Shown here piece after piece: positions 42,968 to 52,075 of a stretch of DNA of 64,000 bases. Under the pieces are notes generated by a model. That model made no database searches and had not been told where the DNA came from. It saw nothing but the letters and a program-made list of their open reading frames with translations. The stretch's first letter is position 1. Each line of letters opens with the position of its first letter. The position numbers were made by a program, and so were the translations under genes. The stretch lies in contig CAYTVR010000002.1 of the NCBI GenBank assembly GCA_964441245.1, forward strand, positions 1 to 64,000, given 5' to 3'. This DNA is from JALZUU01 sp964441245 (lineage in GTDB: Bacteria; Bacteroidota; Bacteroidia; Chitinophagales; Saprospiraceae).

Positions 42968-43807
42968 TTAGTCACCAGCTAGGAAAGCAGTCATTTTCCA
43001 TTGGTCATTTATCTTTTCAAACCAAGCTCGATAATCTACTGGTGTTCGAATAAATTTACCATAGACAAAGCCTTCTAAGTCCTCTGAAGTATTTATTTTT
43101 TGCCAATAGTGTTTTTCTCCATCGATGACCTCGGTTTGTGCATTGACTTGCATCAAGATTTCTACTTTTTCCCAACTTAAACTTTTCAAGACTTTTGCTT
43201 TGCTATTAGGGTGAGCACGTACACGTACTCCTTCACCAATCACGACTCCTTCTTCGAAAGGATCTTGGATATCTTCCAAATTAGAAATATAAGGTGCACA
43301 AAATTGATAATTAGAATGCTGTCCAAAAGCTCCACCAAGTTTTAAAACACTACCCAGTTCGTTCCAAAGTTTAGACTCTTTGGGCTTACTATACAATTGC
43401 CATTCCTGAATAAAAGCTTTTTTTCCATTATGATCACCAAAGCCAATTTTGATGTTTTCATCAATAAGGTCAGTTAAGAGGATCACATTTTTTTCTTGAA
43501 TAGCTTTCCATAATTGGGCGCGGAATTTCATCAAGGAAGGATCTTTAGTGGCTTCATCATAGGGCGTATATTCTCCCACATCTCGATGCATGGGATAAGT
43601 AGGAAGGGCAACAAAATTGCTCGTTGATTTTTCTTGTTGCGTAGGAAGAGGTAAGTTTTCAGCTCGAGTGGAGGCATCTACATTCGCAGGAATATCATTG
43701 CGTTTGGTCGCTTCATTTTTGCAAAAAGCAAACAATACAACCATCAAAAAAACAGTGCATAGATATTTTAATGTAGAAAAGCCTTTCATTAGATTTTGAT
43801 ATTTCAT
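42968..43807 (-). CDS. SH3-domain lipoprotein, unknown
   Basis: This 279-residue protein is started at the ATG at 43807 (a second Met, 18 bases later, is possible). The leader ends VVLFAFC, a lipobox-like site. Residues 60-160 (SLMKFRAQLWKAIQEKN, LIDENIKIGFGDHNGK) look like a helical domain found in other Bacteroidota SH3 proteins. Residues about 190-255 form a bacterial SH3 domain (GVRVRAHPNSKAKVLKSLSW, EGFVYGKFIRTP). SH3b domains often bind peptidoglycan or a partner. It is close to the M42 peptidase upstream on the same strand. Confidence 0.8.
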   Translation of the reverse strand: MKYQNLMKGFSTLKYLCTVFLMVVLFAFCKNEATKRNDIPANVDASTRAENLPLPTQQEKSTSNFVALPTYPMHRDVGEYTPYDEATKDPSLMKFRAQLWKAIQEKNVILLTDLIDENIKIGFGDHNGKKAFIQEWQLYSKPKESKLWNELGSVLKLGGAFGQHSNYQFCAPYISNLEDIQDPFEEGVVIGEGVRVRAHPNSKAKVLKSLSWEKVEILMQVNAQTEVIDGEKHYWQKINTSEDLEGFVYGKFIRTPVDYRAWFEKINDQWKMTAFLAGD

Positions 43808-43867
43808 CAATGATTAATCTATCATGGGAAAGTGAGTTCAACTATTCATACCAAAATTGCAGTGAAG

Positions 43868-43910
43868 CGAAAAACTAACAACTAGCAACCAAAACACCAC
43901 CAACTAAAAG
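43868..43910. repeat. CAAC-rich low-complexity spacer
   Basis: The plus strand reads as repeats of CAAC/CCAA words (AACTAACAACTAGCAACC and onward), like the leaders before xseA (16031-16062) and metX (58471-58526). Confidence 0.45.
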
Positions 43911-44983
43911 TATTTAAAGTTATGTCCTTTTTTAATTTTCTTCAAGGTGTGATAAATCAACATGATCACATCTTCTACATCTTTTTTATGAGCCATTTCG
44001 ACAGTGGTATGCATATAACGCAAAGGAAGTGAAATCAATGCAGAAGGAACACCACCGTTAGAGTATGCAAATGCATCCGTATCCGTACCCGTACGGCGAG
44101 AAGCTACTTCTCTTTGTAATGGAATCTTGTTTTTATCAGCTGCATCGATGATGAGTTCGAGTAATTTGTTATGAACAGCAGGTGCATAAGTAACAGATGG
44201 ACCTTTGCCTCCTTTTACATCTCCATGTGTTTTGATATTAACAAGAGGCGTGTGCGTATCATGAGTTACGTCGGTAACAATAGCGACATTGGGCTTGATG
44301 GTATGAGCAATCATTTCTGCACCTCGAAGACCAATTTCTTCCTGAACAGAATTAACGATATATAAGGAAAAAGGTAGTTTTACTTTATTCTTATGAAGTA
44401 AACGAGCAACTTCAGCGATACAGAATCCACCCATTCGATTGTCTAAAGCTCGACCGACATAATATCGATCATTCAACATCATCATTTCATCTTGGAAGGT
44501 GATCACACATCCGATGTGAATGCCCATGCTTTCTACCTCTTCTTTATCTTTAGCTCCTACATCGACAAAAATATTATTAACAGTAGGCGTTAATTTAGAG
44601 TTTTCATTTTTACGCGTATGAATTGCAGGCCAACCAAAAATGCCAGGAATAACTCCTTTTTTTGTATGAATATTAACGCGCATGGATGGAGCAATTAAGT
44701 GGTCAGAACCACCATTTCGAATTACATTAATAAAACCATCATCTGAAATATGATGAACAAACCAAGAGATCTCATCCGCATGACCTTCTATAACTACTTT
44801 ATACTCTTTTCCTGGATTGATGACACCATAAGCAGTACCATAATTATCCAAGTGCCATTCATCGATATAAGGTTTAAGATAGGCTAACCATAACTTTTGG
44901 CCTTCAGCTTCAAATCCAGTAGGAGAGGCGTTGTTAAGGTATTTTTGAAGGAAAGTTTCCGACTTCTTTGTTAATATTGACAT
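43904..44983 (-). CDS. M42-family metallo-aminopeptidase
   Basis: This 359-residue enzyme belongs to the M42 family (glutamyl aminopeptidase / FrvX / dodecameric TET group), which trims peptides in the cytosol with two metal ions. The expected residues are present: His68 (EGHADEIS), Asp181 (RALDNR), the catalytic Glu-Glu at 215-216 (QEEIGLRG), Asp238 (TDVTHD) and His325 (RYMHTTVE). DTDAFAYSNGG lies before the last ligand. The start is the ATG at 44983. It is transcribed on the minus strand after pyrE with a 100-base gap. Confidence 0.94.
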   Translation of the reverse strand: MSILTKKSETFLQKYLNNASPTGFEAEGQKLWLAYLKPYIDEWHLDNYGTAYGVINPGKEYKVVIEGHADEISWFVHHISDDGFINVIRNGGSDHLIAPSMRVNIHTKKGVIPGIFGWPAIHTRKNENSKLTPTVNNIFVDVGAKDKEEVESMGIHIGCVITFQDEMMMLNDRYYVGRALDNRMGGFCIAEVARLLHKNKVKLPFSLYIVNSVQEEIGLRGAEMIAHTIKPNVAIVTDVTHDTHTPLVNIKTHGDVKGGKGPSVTYAPAVHNKLLELIIDAADKNKIPLQREVASRRTGTDTDAFAYSNGGVPSALISLPLRYMHTTVEMAHKKDVEDVIMLIYHTLKKIKKGHNFKYF

Positions 44984-45086
44984 ACTTGCATTTCTTGTTT
45001 TAGAACAATGGCTGACATAGGTATTTACTATTTACCTATAAGCAAATTCAATGGTATTTTTCTCAAGTATTGCTCTTTGCTGGTCT

Positions 45087-45725
45087 CTAGCTTAGGCTTT
45101 GAGGCCAATTCTCTGGTGATTTACGCCAGTTTTGCAGAGAAGTATGATCTTCTGCCTGTATATAACCAGACTTTACCGCTTCTTCTGCTAATATATCATA
45201 GTTTGTTAAAGTATCAAAATGGCAATTTTCTGCCTCAAAAGCATCAACTGCTCGAGAGAAGCCATAAGTGAAAATAGCCAAAACACCGGCCACACTACAT
45301 CCCTTATCTTGGAGTACTTTTACCGCTTCTAAACAACTACCTCCAGTAGAAATTAAATCTTCCACGACGAGTACTTTTTCATTTCCATGCAATTCTCCCT
45401 CTATTCGATTTTGTCTTCCATGTCCTTTTGCCGCACTTCGGATATAAATAAATGGAAGGTCTAAGGCATGTGCAAGTAAAGCGCCATGTGGGATTCCAGC
45501 AGTAGCGACACCAGCAATGATATCAAAAGGTGCAAAAGTTTTTACCTTTTCTACCATGGAATTAATTACAAATGTTCTTACCTTAGGATGTGATAAAACA
45601 ATTCGATTATCACAATAAATAGGAGATTTTATTCCAGAGGCCCAAGTAAATGGGTTTTGAGGGCTCAATTTAATTGCCTTAATTTGCAGTAAATGTTTAG
45701 CAAGTTCTGTAGATGTATTTTTCAT
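45087..45725 (-). CDS. pyrE: Orotate phosphoribosyltransferase
   Basis: This 212-residue enzyme makes orotidine monophosphate from orotate and PRPP in UMP synthesis. The PRPP motif is VLVVEDLISTGGS (about 118-130). The catalytic flexible loop is RSAAKGHGRQNRIEG (about 97-111), and SGIKSPIYCDNR near residue 30 contacts substrate. Length and motifs are typical. It is divergent from the Nudix gene with a 29-base spacer. Confidence 0.96.
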   Translation of the reverse strand: MKNTSTELAKHLLQIKAIKLSPQNPFTWASGIKSPIYCDNRIVLSHPKVRTFVINSMVEKVKTFAPFDIIAGVATAGIPHGALLAHALDLPFIYIRSAAKGHGRQNRIEGELHGNEKVLVVEDLISTGGSCLEAVKVLQDKGCSVAGVLAIFTYGFSRAVDAFEAENCHFDTLTNYDILAEEAVKSGYIQAEDHTSLQNWRKSPENWPQSLS

Positions 45726-45751
45726 TATTTATGCCATAAAATTTCGAGGGG

Positions 45752-45759
45752 CAAATGTA
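45752..45759 (-). promoter_or_regulatory. Candidate -7 promoter box for pyrE
   Basis: Reads TACATTTG on the minus strand, a perfect TAnnTTTG match, about 30 bases before the pyrE start. It overlaps the ATG of the divergent Nudix gene. No good -33 element at the usual spacing is seen. Confidence 0.4.
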
Positions 45760-46384
45760 CAAAATATATATTAACGAGACGCCACTTTTTCTGGTGAAAA
45801 CAGAGGAGGTTGTAAATAATTTCTTACCCAGTGATACGGTATTAATTGCTCGGTACACCGGAAAGGTCAAATCACTTTTACATTATGTGGATATGTTGGA
45901 GAAATCTCAACGCTTTGAAAAGGTAGTTTTACACAGTGAGGATGCTAAAAAAGTGTGGACTGATTTCAAATCACAATTTAAAGTAATGAAAGCTGCTGGT
46001 GGCTTGGTTTTTAACGCCAACCAAGAAGTTTTATTGATTTATCGACTTGGTTATTGGGATTTACCGAAAGGTAAAATAGAAAAAGGAGAAGGTAAAAAAG
46101 CAGCAGCTATTCGAGAAGTTCAAGAAGAAACAGGCTTAAATGAGCTTATTCTAGGGCAAAAATTAACTAAAACTTTCCATACTTATAAGGATCGAAGGGG
46201 TAGAAGAGTACTCAAATATACCCACTGGTACCAAATGAGCACGGAGGAAATGGATTTGACACCTCAAGCTGAGGAAGATATTTTGGAAGCTATTTGGCTC
46301 CACTTGGATACTTTCAAATCTGAAAAACGTAAAACTTACCGCAACATCTTAGACGTAATCCAATCTTTTGAAGCAAAAAGATAA
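45755..46384 (+). CDS. Nudix hydrolase
   Basis: This is a 209-residue protein. The Nudix box is exact: GKIEKGEGKKAAAIREVQEETGL fits Gx5Ex7REUxEExGU (near 110-132; shown here in part as GEGKKAAAIREVQEETG). An N-terminal domain of about 80 residues precedes it and resembles the extra domain of Bacteroidota Nudix proteins, which hydrolyse nucleoside diphosphate derivatives. The substrate is not evident. It lies divergent from pyrE, which may hint at nucleotide metabolism, but this is weak. Confidence 0.9.
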   Translation: MYKIYINETPLFLVKTEEVVNNFLPSDTVLIARYTGKVKSLLHYVDMLEKSQRFEKVVLHSEDAKKVWTDFKSQFKVMKAAGGLVFNANQEVLLIYRLGYWDLPKGKIEKGEGKKAAAIREVQEETGLNELILGQKLTKTFHTYKDRRGRRVLKYTHWYQMSTEEMDLTPQAEEDILEAIWLHLDTFKSEKRKTYRNILDVIQSFEAKR

Positions 46385-46813
46385 AAAACCTGTTACTTTT
46401 TGCGAATCCTTCGTTAAGACCAAAGAACCTTTGGAAAGGCTTTTGGTATGCCTAAATGACGACTATTTTTCAAGTTATTTTAAATCAAACGTTAAAATTT
46501 AATCTTGAATACAATATCAAAAGTCTCCCTCCGTTACTCTTAAGATTTTTTATTTAGATCCTCCCAAAATCCATTTGACATTTTTTTGACAATTTTAACT
46601 TTCTTCTAAACAAAATAAAAAATTGTCTGTTTTTGTTTTATCTCCCTGATAGTTTTGCTTATTTGGAATTCATTGTTTTTTTGTTTTGGTAATCACATAG
46701 CGTCCAAATAATCTTCCGGGGAGTATGGCCCACAACGTTATAACATTAGGATTTTAATCCCTAACTTTAGAATAGAAATATATTTTTTAACCTACAAATA
46801 ATAGACGACGATC
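46385..46813. other. Intergenic region with a compact hairpin
   Basis: This is 429 bases. A cruciform-like hairpin sits at 46419-46447: outer ACCAAA/TTTGGT and inner CCTTT/AAAGG. The rest is AT-rich. TAGTTTTG (46650-46657) resembles a -7 box but lacks a partner. No small gene is convincing. Confidence 0.5.
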
Positions 46814-47191
46814 ATGCAGCGCTTTGCCCAAATTATTACCGTTTTTGCTTTGACTTTTTTGACTACCGCTCTTTCCGCACAATCTTCCGCCTCCACCAAT
46901 AATTCCGTTCTCGACCTTGATTTAGTTAGCCTAAATAGTAGTGAAAATTGGTCTTTCTTCGTGGATGAAGAGAATAAATTATACTTTATTGATTTTGAAA
47001 AATTGAGTTTTAATCTCAGTGAAATTGTCGTTAAAAACGCCGATAATGAAGTGATCCTGAAAGAAGATGTATTGGATTTACCAGTAAACACGATCTTTGA
47101 ATTAGATTTTAGCGCTTATCCTCCTGGATCTTATAATGTTGAATTGCGCTCTTTCACAGGAATGATGCAAAAATCAGTTGTGATCAACTAA
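46814..47191 (+). CDS. Small secreted protein with T9SS-like tail
   Basis: This is a 125-residue protein. The signal peptide ends at LSAQ (residues 1-23). The remainder (about 80 residues) is beta-rich and finishes YPPGSYNVELRSFTGMMQKSVVIN in part, a pattern like the last strands of Bacteroidota sorting or DUF3244-like domains. There is no other domain. It is followed by a strong terminator. The function is unknown. Confidence 0.7.
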   Translation: MQRFAQIITVFALTFLTTALSAQSSASTNNSVLDLDLVSLNSSENWSFFVDEENKLYFIDFEKLSFNLSEIVVKNADNEVILKEDVLDLPVNTIFELDFSAYPPGSYNVELRSFTGMMQKSVVIN

Positions 47192-47210
47192 AGCTATTCT
47201 TTCGGATAGA

Positions 47211-47251
47211 AAAAAATGGGAAACGTCGACGTGGCGTTTCCCATTTTTTTT
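47211..47251 (+). terminator. Strong bidirectional terminator
   Basis: AAAAAATGGGAAACG (47211-47225) and CGTTTCCCATTTTTT (47235-47249) form a perfect 15-bp stem with a 9-base loop. T runs occur on both strands, so it can stop the small secreted gene (+) and the convergent gene ending at 47311 (-). Confidence 0.85.
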
Positions 47252-47310
47252 AGAGCTAAGATTCTTCTCACAATCGTTGTGATCAAAGGTATCTTGACTT
47301 CTGAATATGC

Positions 47311-47790
47311 TTATTCTTCTACCTTCAATATTTTTCTTAAGGCTACTAAAATCTCTTTAATATCATAATGCTCTTCGGACAAAGCATGTGTTTTCCTTCC
47401 GTGTTCTTCGATCACTAAAAATTTTGTTGTCCCTCGGACCAATTCCGGAGAGAGGGAGGAGGCTTGTTTATCCGTATGGATATAAGCATTTTTGACATTA
47501 TCTAATTTAGCCAAACCATAGGGCGTTTCTATAGTTGTTTCTGTAATGATCACGGGGACTATTTTGACAGAAGTCCACCAGGTAAAAAAAGAAGTACACA
47601 ACATGATCATAAAACCAAAAAAGACCAACATCAATAACATGTTTTTCATATTGCGTTGTTCATAAGCAACTTTCTTTTTACTAAAATAGCCTAAGGCCAA
47701 AGCCAATAAAACCGTGACAATTAAATAAGTCATCAAAGAACTATTCAATTCTGTCTTGATCGGTTCAAATAAATATAGTGGTGATTCCAT
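47311..47790 (-). CDS. Two-TM membrane protein with a PH-like C-terminal domain
   Basis: This is a 159-residue protein with two hydrophobic helices (about 18-36 and 50-72) followed by a roughly 85-residue soluble domain with KIVPVIITETTIETPYG, DNVKNAYIHTD and KFLVIEE. The strand order resembles the bacterial PH / DUF-type domains that follow two helices in some membrane proteins. No family is assigned. The start is the ATG at 47790. Confidence 0.6.
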   Translation of the reverse strand: MESPLYLFEPIKTELNSSLMTYLIVTVLLALALGYFSKKKVAYEQRNMKNMLLMLVFFGFMIMLCTSFFTWWTSVKIVPVIITETTIETPYGLAKLDNVKNAYIHTDKQASSLSPELVRGTTKFLVIEEHGRKTHALSEEHYDIKEILVALRKILKVEE

Positions 47791-48273
47791 GTTCTTATTG
47801 GTGTTAAAGTATTAATGTATTCAAGTACTTTACCCGTAATATTTTGTAGTTTATTCCAGAAGTAAATGATCATTCAGAATACAAATTTTACTGATTGCCC
47901 AGATCTTCCTCTTATCGTACTCCTTTGAAGGATTCATTAGTGGGAAGATCTGCGCAATTTACCTGATCTGTCAAATCTGTGTTCAATTAATCTGCACCTC
48001 AGATGCCCCCTTGATTTTATGGGATGTACTACAAGATGATGATTAGTTTTATTTTCCTTTCAATCAGCCATATTGTGATGAAAATTAGAAGTTTTGCTAG
48101 AATAATTTACAAAATAGCCTTAAAGTTTTATCCCATCGGTAAAGTATTGTTCAAATATTTATGTGTTTGTATTTTGGGTACATTAATCCCCGAACACTAA
48201 GCAACAAAGATAAACGCCCAAATTTAATATTCGTGATAAATTCTCTAATTTAGCGAGATCTAAAACATACACT
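47791..48273. other. Intergenic region with three kinds of repeats
   Basis: This is 483 bases. At 47797-47832 it has a GTGTTAAAGT word repeat. At 47894-47958 it has a 16-bp inverted repeat with one mismatch. At 47940-48005 it carries a chain of ATCTG words. No gene is seen; the promoter of the EVE-McrB gene is not obvious. Confidence 0.55.
47894..47958. repeat. Inverted repeat with a large loop
   Basis: ATTGCCCAGATCTTCC (47894-47909) and GGAAGATCTGCGCAAT (47943-47958) are inverted copies with a single mismatch in 16. The loop is 33 bases. A run of ATCTG words follows directly, suggesting a decaying repeat. Confidence 0.55.
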
Positions 48274-50196
48274 ATGGTAAAGAACAAAGAAATCAGTTAT
48301 TGGTTGTTTCAATCGAGTCCTAAATTTTTACGATTGAAGGACGCACTTCGAATGGATCATCTTAGTTTTTTCCCAGTTAAAAATTTTCAGAAAAAGATTC
48401 AACCTGGAGATAAAGTCATTTTGTGGCAAACCGGTAGACAGGCTGGATGTTATGCTTTAGCAGAAGTCAAATCGACCGTAGATAATTGGAAAAAAAGCAA
48501 AGAAGAAAAAACATTTTATGCCAATAAAAAAGAGCAAGGACCAAGCGTAAAACTAAAAATTGAATACAACCTTTGGGACAAACCTTTGACCAAAGACCTT
48601 TTGCCAAAAAGTAAAACCTTGGCTCCACTTAGCAACAAACGAACGGGGACGAATTCTAAAGCAACTGCCAAACAATATAAAGCACTTCAAGAATTGGTTC
48701 AGCAAAATGATATGGTACATGAACCAGAAGTACCTTATCTGCCACAACGGACTGTTGATTATCCAATGAATATGGTTTTGTATGGGCCTCCGGGAACGGG
48801 TAAAACATATCATACCCTCAACTATGCCTTGGCCATCATCGAGAATCGAACTTTGGAAGAATTGGCTTTGGAAAATCGATTGGCTTTGCAACAACGTTTT
48901 GCGCAGTATAGCGAACAAGGACTGATTTATTTTGTCACCTTTCATCAAGCATTTTCTTATGAAGATTTTGTAGAGGGCATCAAACCAGTGACCAGAGGAA
49001 AGAAAGTAGTCTACGAAATTCAAAATGGAATTTTTAAACATACTTCTTTGGAAGCCAAACGGAATATGGTGGAAACTTTGATTCAAAATGCTCCACAGCA
49101 TCAAGTGCATATTGAATTCAATGCTTTGTACGATGCTTTTTTGGACTATTTGAAAAGCGATGATTTTAATTCTTTTAGCACCAAGGACGGCTCGCAAGTT
49201 TATTTACATCGAGTCGAGCGTTATGGCAATTTAAGTTTGCGAAAAGAAAAATCTTTTTCCACGACAAAAGTTTTAAAGCGACACCTCAAAAAGATTTATC
49301 GGATTTTTCCGGAGGTAGCAGCTATTGAAAATTTAGATCGAGATTTAGGAGCCATTGATAAAGATATCAAAGCCTCTTTTGCTTGGGCCATTTTCAATGC
49401 ATTGAAAAAATTTGAACCTCAATTTGTTCAGTCTTTGTTAAAAGCGGCACAGCGTAACAAAGTTGAAGATAAACAGATTCAGGAGTTTGATATGCACGAT
49501 TTGTCATCATTGGCGATGCAGCATAGTCGAAAATTTGTGTTGATCATCGACGAAATCAATCGAGGAAATATTGCTAGCATTTTTGGAGATTTGATTACTT
49601 TGATAGAACCAGATAAACGCGAAGGAGGGCAAGAAGCTTTACGTTTGATTTTGCCTTATTCGAAAACAGTATTTTGTGTGCCACCTAATCTACACATCAT
49701 CGGAACCATGAATACTGCGGATAGAAGTGTGGAGGCTATGGATATTGCATTACGTCGTCGCTTCACTTTCGTGGAAATGAAACCAGATCCTTCTGTGATT
49801 AAAAAAGAAATTGGAAAACCATTGCCCAATGGAATTGATCTGGAAAAATTATTGAAAGCGATCAATGATCGAATCACGGTGTTGTTAGATAAAGATTTTT
49901 GTATTGGTCATTCCTACTTTTTAAAAGTGAAAAATATGGCAGACTTGCAACGTGTTTTTGCTATAGAAATCATTCCATTATTGCAAGAATATTTTTTTGG
50001 TGATTATGGTAAAATTGGATTAGTGCTTGGAAAAGATTTTGTAGTAGAAAAGAAAAAAAATCAATCTGAGATCTTCGCTAATTTCGATCATGAATACAAA
50101 GATGAATTGTCAGACCAAGCTGTTTATGAAATCACACCTATGGAAGAATTACATGCAGGAGCTTTTATTCGAGTGTATGATAAATCGTATGAATAG
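48274..50196 (+). CDS. mcrB: EVE-domain McrB-like AAA+ GTPase/ATPase
   Basis: This is a 640-residue protein. Residues about 5-125 (ISYWLFQSSPKFLRLKDA, ILWQTGRQAGCYALAEV) form an EVE (PUA-like) domain, a reader of modified bases. Residues about 160-600 are the McrB motor: Walker A GPPGTGKT (171-178), Walker B IIDEINRGN (Asp426-Glu427), and the McrB hallmark MNTADRSVEAMDIALRRRF. With McrC it would form an assembly that cuts modified DNA; motors of this group use GTP, but the nucleotide is not shown here. The McrC gene lies 5.3 kb away instead of adjacent. The start is the ATG at 48274. Confidence 0.93.
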   Translation: MVKNKEISYWLFQSSPKFLRLKDALRMDHLSFFPVKNFQKKIQPGDKVILWQTGRQAGCYALAEVKSTVDNWKKSKEEKTFYANKKEQGPSVKLKIEYNLWDKPLTKDLLPKSKTLAPLSNKRTGTNSKATAKQYKALQELVQQNDMVHEPEVPYLPQRTVDYPMNMVLYGPPGTGKTYHTLNYALAIIENRTLEELALENRLALQQRFAQYSEQGLIYFVTFHQAFSYEDFVEGIKPVTRGKKVVYEIQNGIFKHTSLEAKRNMVETLIQNAPQHQVHIEFNALYDAFLDYLKSDDFNSFSTKDGSQVYLHRVERYGNLSLRKEKSFSTTKVLKRHLKKIYRIFPEVAAIENLDRDLGAIDKDIKASFAWAIFNALKKFEPQFVQSLLKAAQRNKVEDKQIQEFDMHDLSSLAMQHSRKFVLIIDEINRGNIASIFGDLITLIEPDKREGGQEALRLILPYSKTVFCVPPNLHIIGTMNTADRSVEAMDIALRRRFTFVEMKPDPSVIKKEIGKPLPNGIDLEKLLKAINDRITVLLDKDFCIGHSYFLKVKNMADLQRVFAIEIIPLLQEYFFGDYGKIGLVLGKDFVVEKKKNQSEIFANFDHEYKDELSDQAVYEITPMEELHAGAFIRVYDKSYE

Positions 50197-50246
50197 ATAG
50201 AAATTGTAAATAGATATATCACTAGTTTTTTTCAAAAAAATAAAAA

Positions 50247-51872
50247 ATGATCGCTAAAGAAAAAAAGTGCTTGAGACTATGGCTGTTGCTAAACATTGTA
50301 TTTATAACAATTAGCACACATGCTCAAACCGTGCAAGATGATTTTGAAGGAAATGGAACGATTACGACCTGGGTCGGAGATGATTGTGGAATCAATACTG
50401 ATTTTTTAAATCCATTTCAACAAGGCATTAATACTTCTGAAACCGTTTTAGAATACAATGATATTGGAGGGCAATATGCCAATGTAAGATTTGAGATTGC
50501 TGAAAATTTTGATTTAACCACCAAGCATGTTTTTTCTTTGAAAATTTATGTTCCTTCTAATGGCTTAACTGGAAATCAAAATCAACAAGTTTCTTTGAAG
50601 TTACAAGATGGTACTTTAGGGCAACCATGGACCACGCAAAGCGAAATCATCAAACCTATTGTTTTGAATCAATGGCAAACCGTCACTTTTGATTTTAAAA
50701 ATGATCCGTTTATTAACTTAGATGCCAACTCACCAATACCAATTGAAAGAACAGATTTTGATAGAATAGTGATTCAGGTCAATGGCGAAAATAACAATGA
50801 TCACGTCCGAGCTTTTTTAGATGATTTCTCCTTTGATTCATCTTTTCCTGTTTTTGATCATTTGATTTGGTCGGATGAATTTAATGGCCAAGGAGCCATC
50901 GATAGTGATAAATGGTTTCATCAAACTCAATTGCCAGCTGGTGGAAGTTGGTTCAATGGAGAGATACAACATTATACTGATCGGACGGACAACACCATTA
51001 TGAATAATGGTAGTTTGAAAATAATTGCAAAAAAAGAAATCTTCACCGATCAAGGAGAAACGAAGTTTTATACTTCTGCGAGATTGAATTCAAAGTTTGC
51101 TTTTAAATATGGTAGAGTAGAAGTTCGAGCCAAACTACCACAAGGAGTTGGTACTTGGCCCGCGATATGGATGCTGGGCAAAAATATTACGGAAACGGGA
51201 GCTTATTGGATGAACGAAGGTTTTGGAACTACTTCTTGGCCTGCCTGTGGTGAAATAGATATCATGGAACATTGGGGGACAAATCAAAACTATGTTCAAA
51301 GTGCCACACATACTCCATCGAGTTTTGGGAATACAGAAAATCATGGAGGTCAAGTCATACCTACTGCTTCAACAGATTTTCATGTTTATGCTTTAGAATG
51401 GACACCAGAAAAACTAATTTTTAGTGTAGACGGCATCACGCATTATACGTATAATCCATCTATAAAAGATGAGAATACTTGGCCTTTTGATGCGGAACAA
51501 TATCTACTATTGAATATTGCAATTCAACCGAGTATTACGCCCAATTTCACGCAAAGTTCAATGGAAATTGACTATGTGAGAGTATATCAGATGGGAACCG
51601 TTTCTATCACAGAATTAGAGGAACAACAAGAGTTGACTCGATATCCGAATCCAATTGACAATGAATTGAATATTATATTAGATGAACCTACTGACCAAAA
51701 CATACCTTTAAAAATATATGGTGTTGATGGAAAATTATACCAATCATTTAATCAATCTGTAAATGGGAATAAATTAACTATTAACAACTTGGGTGATTTA
51801 ACGAGTGGGATCTACATTGTATCCTTTGAATTGAATGATCGGAATTATACGCTTAAGATTTATAAGAAGTGA
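50247..51872 (+). CDS. Secreted GH16 glycoside hydrolase (beta-glucanase-type) with T9SS tail
   Basis: This is a 541-residue protein. A signal peptide (ends HAQT) is followed by a jelly-roll, carbohydrate-binding-like domain (about 28-195). The GH16 catalytic domain spans about 205-450. Its signature GEIDIMEHWG gives Glu336 (nucleophile), Asp338 and Glu341 (acid/base). The C terminus is a T9SS sorting domain (about 465-541, RYPNPIDNELNI, GIYIVSFELND). The likely target is a laminarin-type or related beta-glucan, as in marine Bacteroidota. It starts 51 bases after the mcrB stop on the same strand. Confidence 0.93.
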   Translation: MIAKEKKCLRLWLLLNIVFITISTHAQTVQDDFEGNGTITTWVGDDCGINTDFLNPFQQGINTSETVLEYNDIGGQYANVRFEIAENFDLTTKHVFSLKIYVPSNGLTGNQNQQVSLKLQDGTLGQPWTTQSEIIKPIVLNQWQTVTFDFKNDPFINLDANSPIPIERTDFDRIVIQVNGENNNDHVRAFLDDFSFDSSFPVFDHLIWSDEFNGQGAIDSDKWFHQTQLPAGGSWFNGEIQHYTDRTDNTIMNNGSLKIIAKKEIFTDQGETKFYTSARLNSKFAFKYGRVEVRAKLPQGVGTWPAIWMLGKNITETGAYWMNEGFGTTSWPACGEIDIMEHWGTNQNYVQSATHTPSSFGNTENHGGQVIPTASTDFHVYALEWTPEKLIFSVDGITHYTYNPSIKDENTWPFDAEQYLLLNIAIQPSITPNFTQSSMEIDYVRVYQMGTVSITELEEQQELTRYPNPIDNELNIILDEPTDQNIPLKIYGVDGKLYQSFNQSVNGNKLTINNLGDLTSGIYIVSFELNDRNYTLKIYKK

Positions 51873-52075
51873 TTTTATTCCTGCTGCGATTCCTTTAGAT
51901 CAGAAAAACTTGTCTTGTAAAAGACAGATGCATCATTTATTAAAAAAAAGGATGTCTCAAGAAAGACAATTCTATATCTTATTACTAAGTAATATGATGA
52001 ATTGAAAAATAGTTAGCAAAAAACAAGTGATGTTAGTTTTATTATTACATTCATTCTTTCACAAGACAAAACACA

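Noticed and set aside
45008..45271. Plus-strand frame opposite pyrE
   Set aside because: It overlaps the well-supported pyrE on the other strand and has no recognisable domain.
46650..46657. TAGTTTTG as a promoter for the 46814 gene
   Set aside because: It matches TAnnTTTG, but no TTTG lies at 19 bases and the distance to the start is 160 bases.
48274..50196. Prophage or defence island around EVE-McrB
   Set aside because: No integrase, capsid, toxin or methylase gene is in reach; only the McrBC pair itself is supported.
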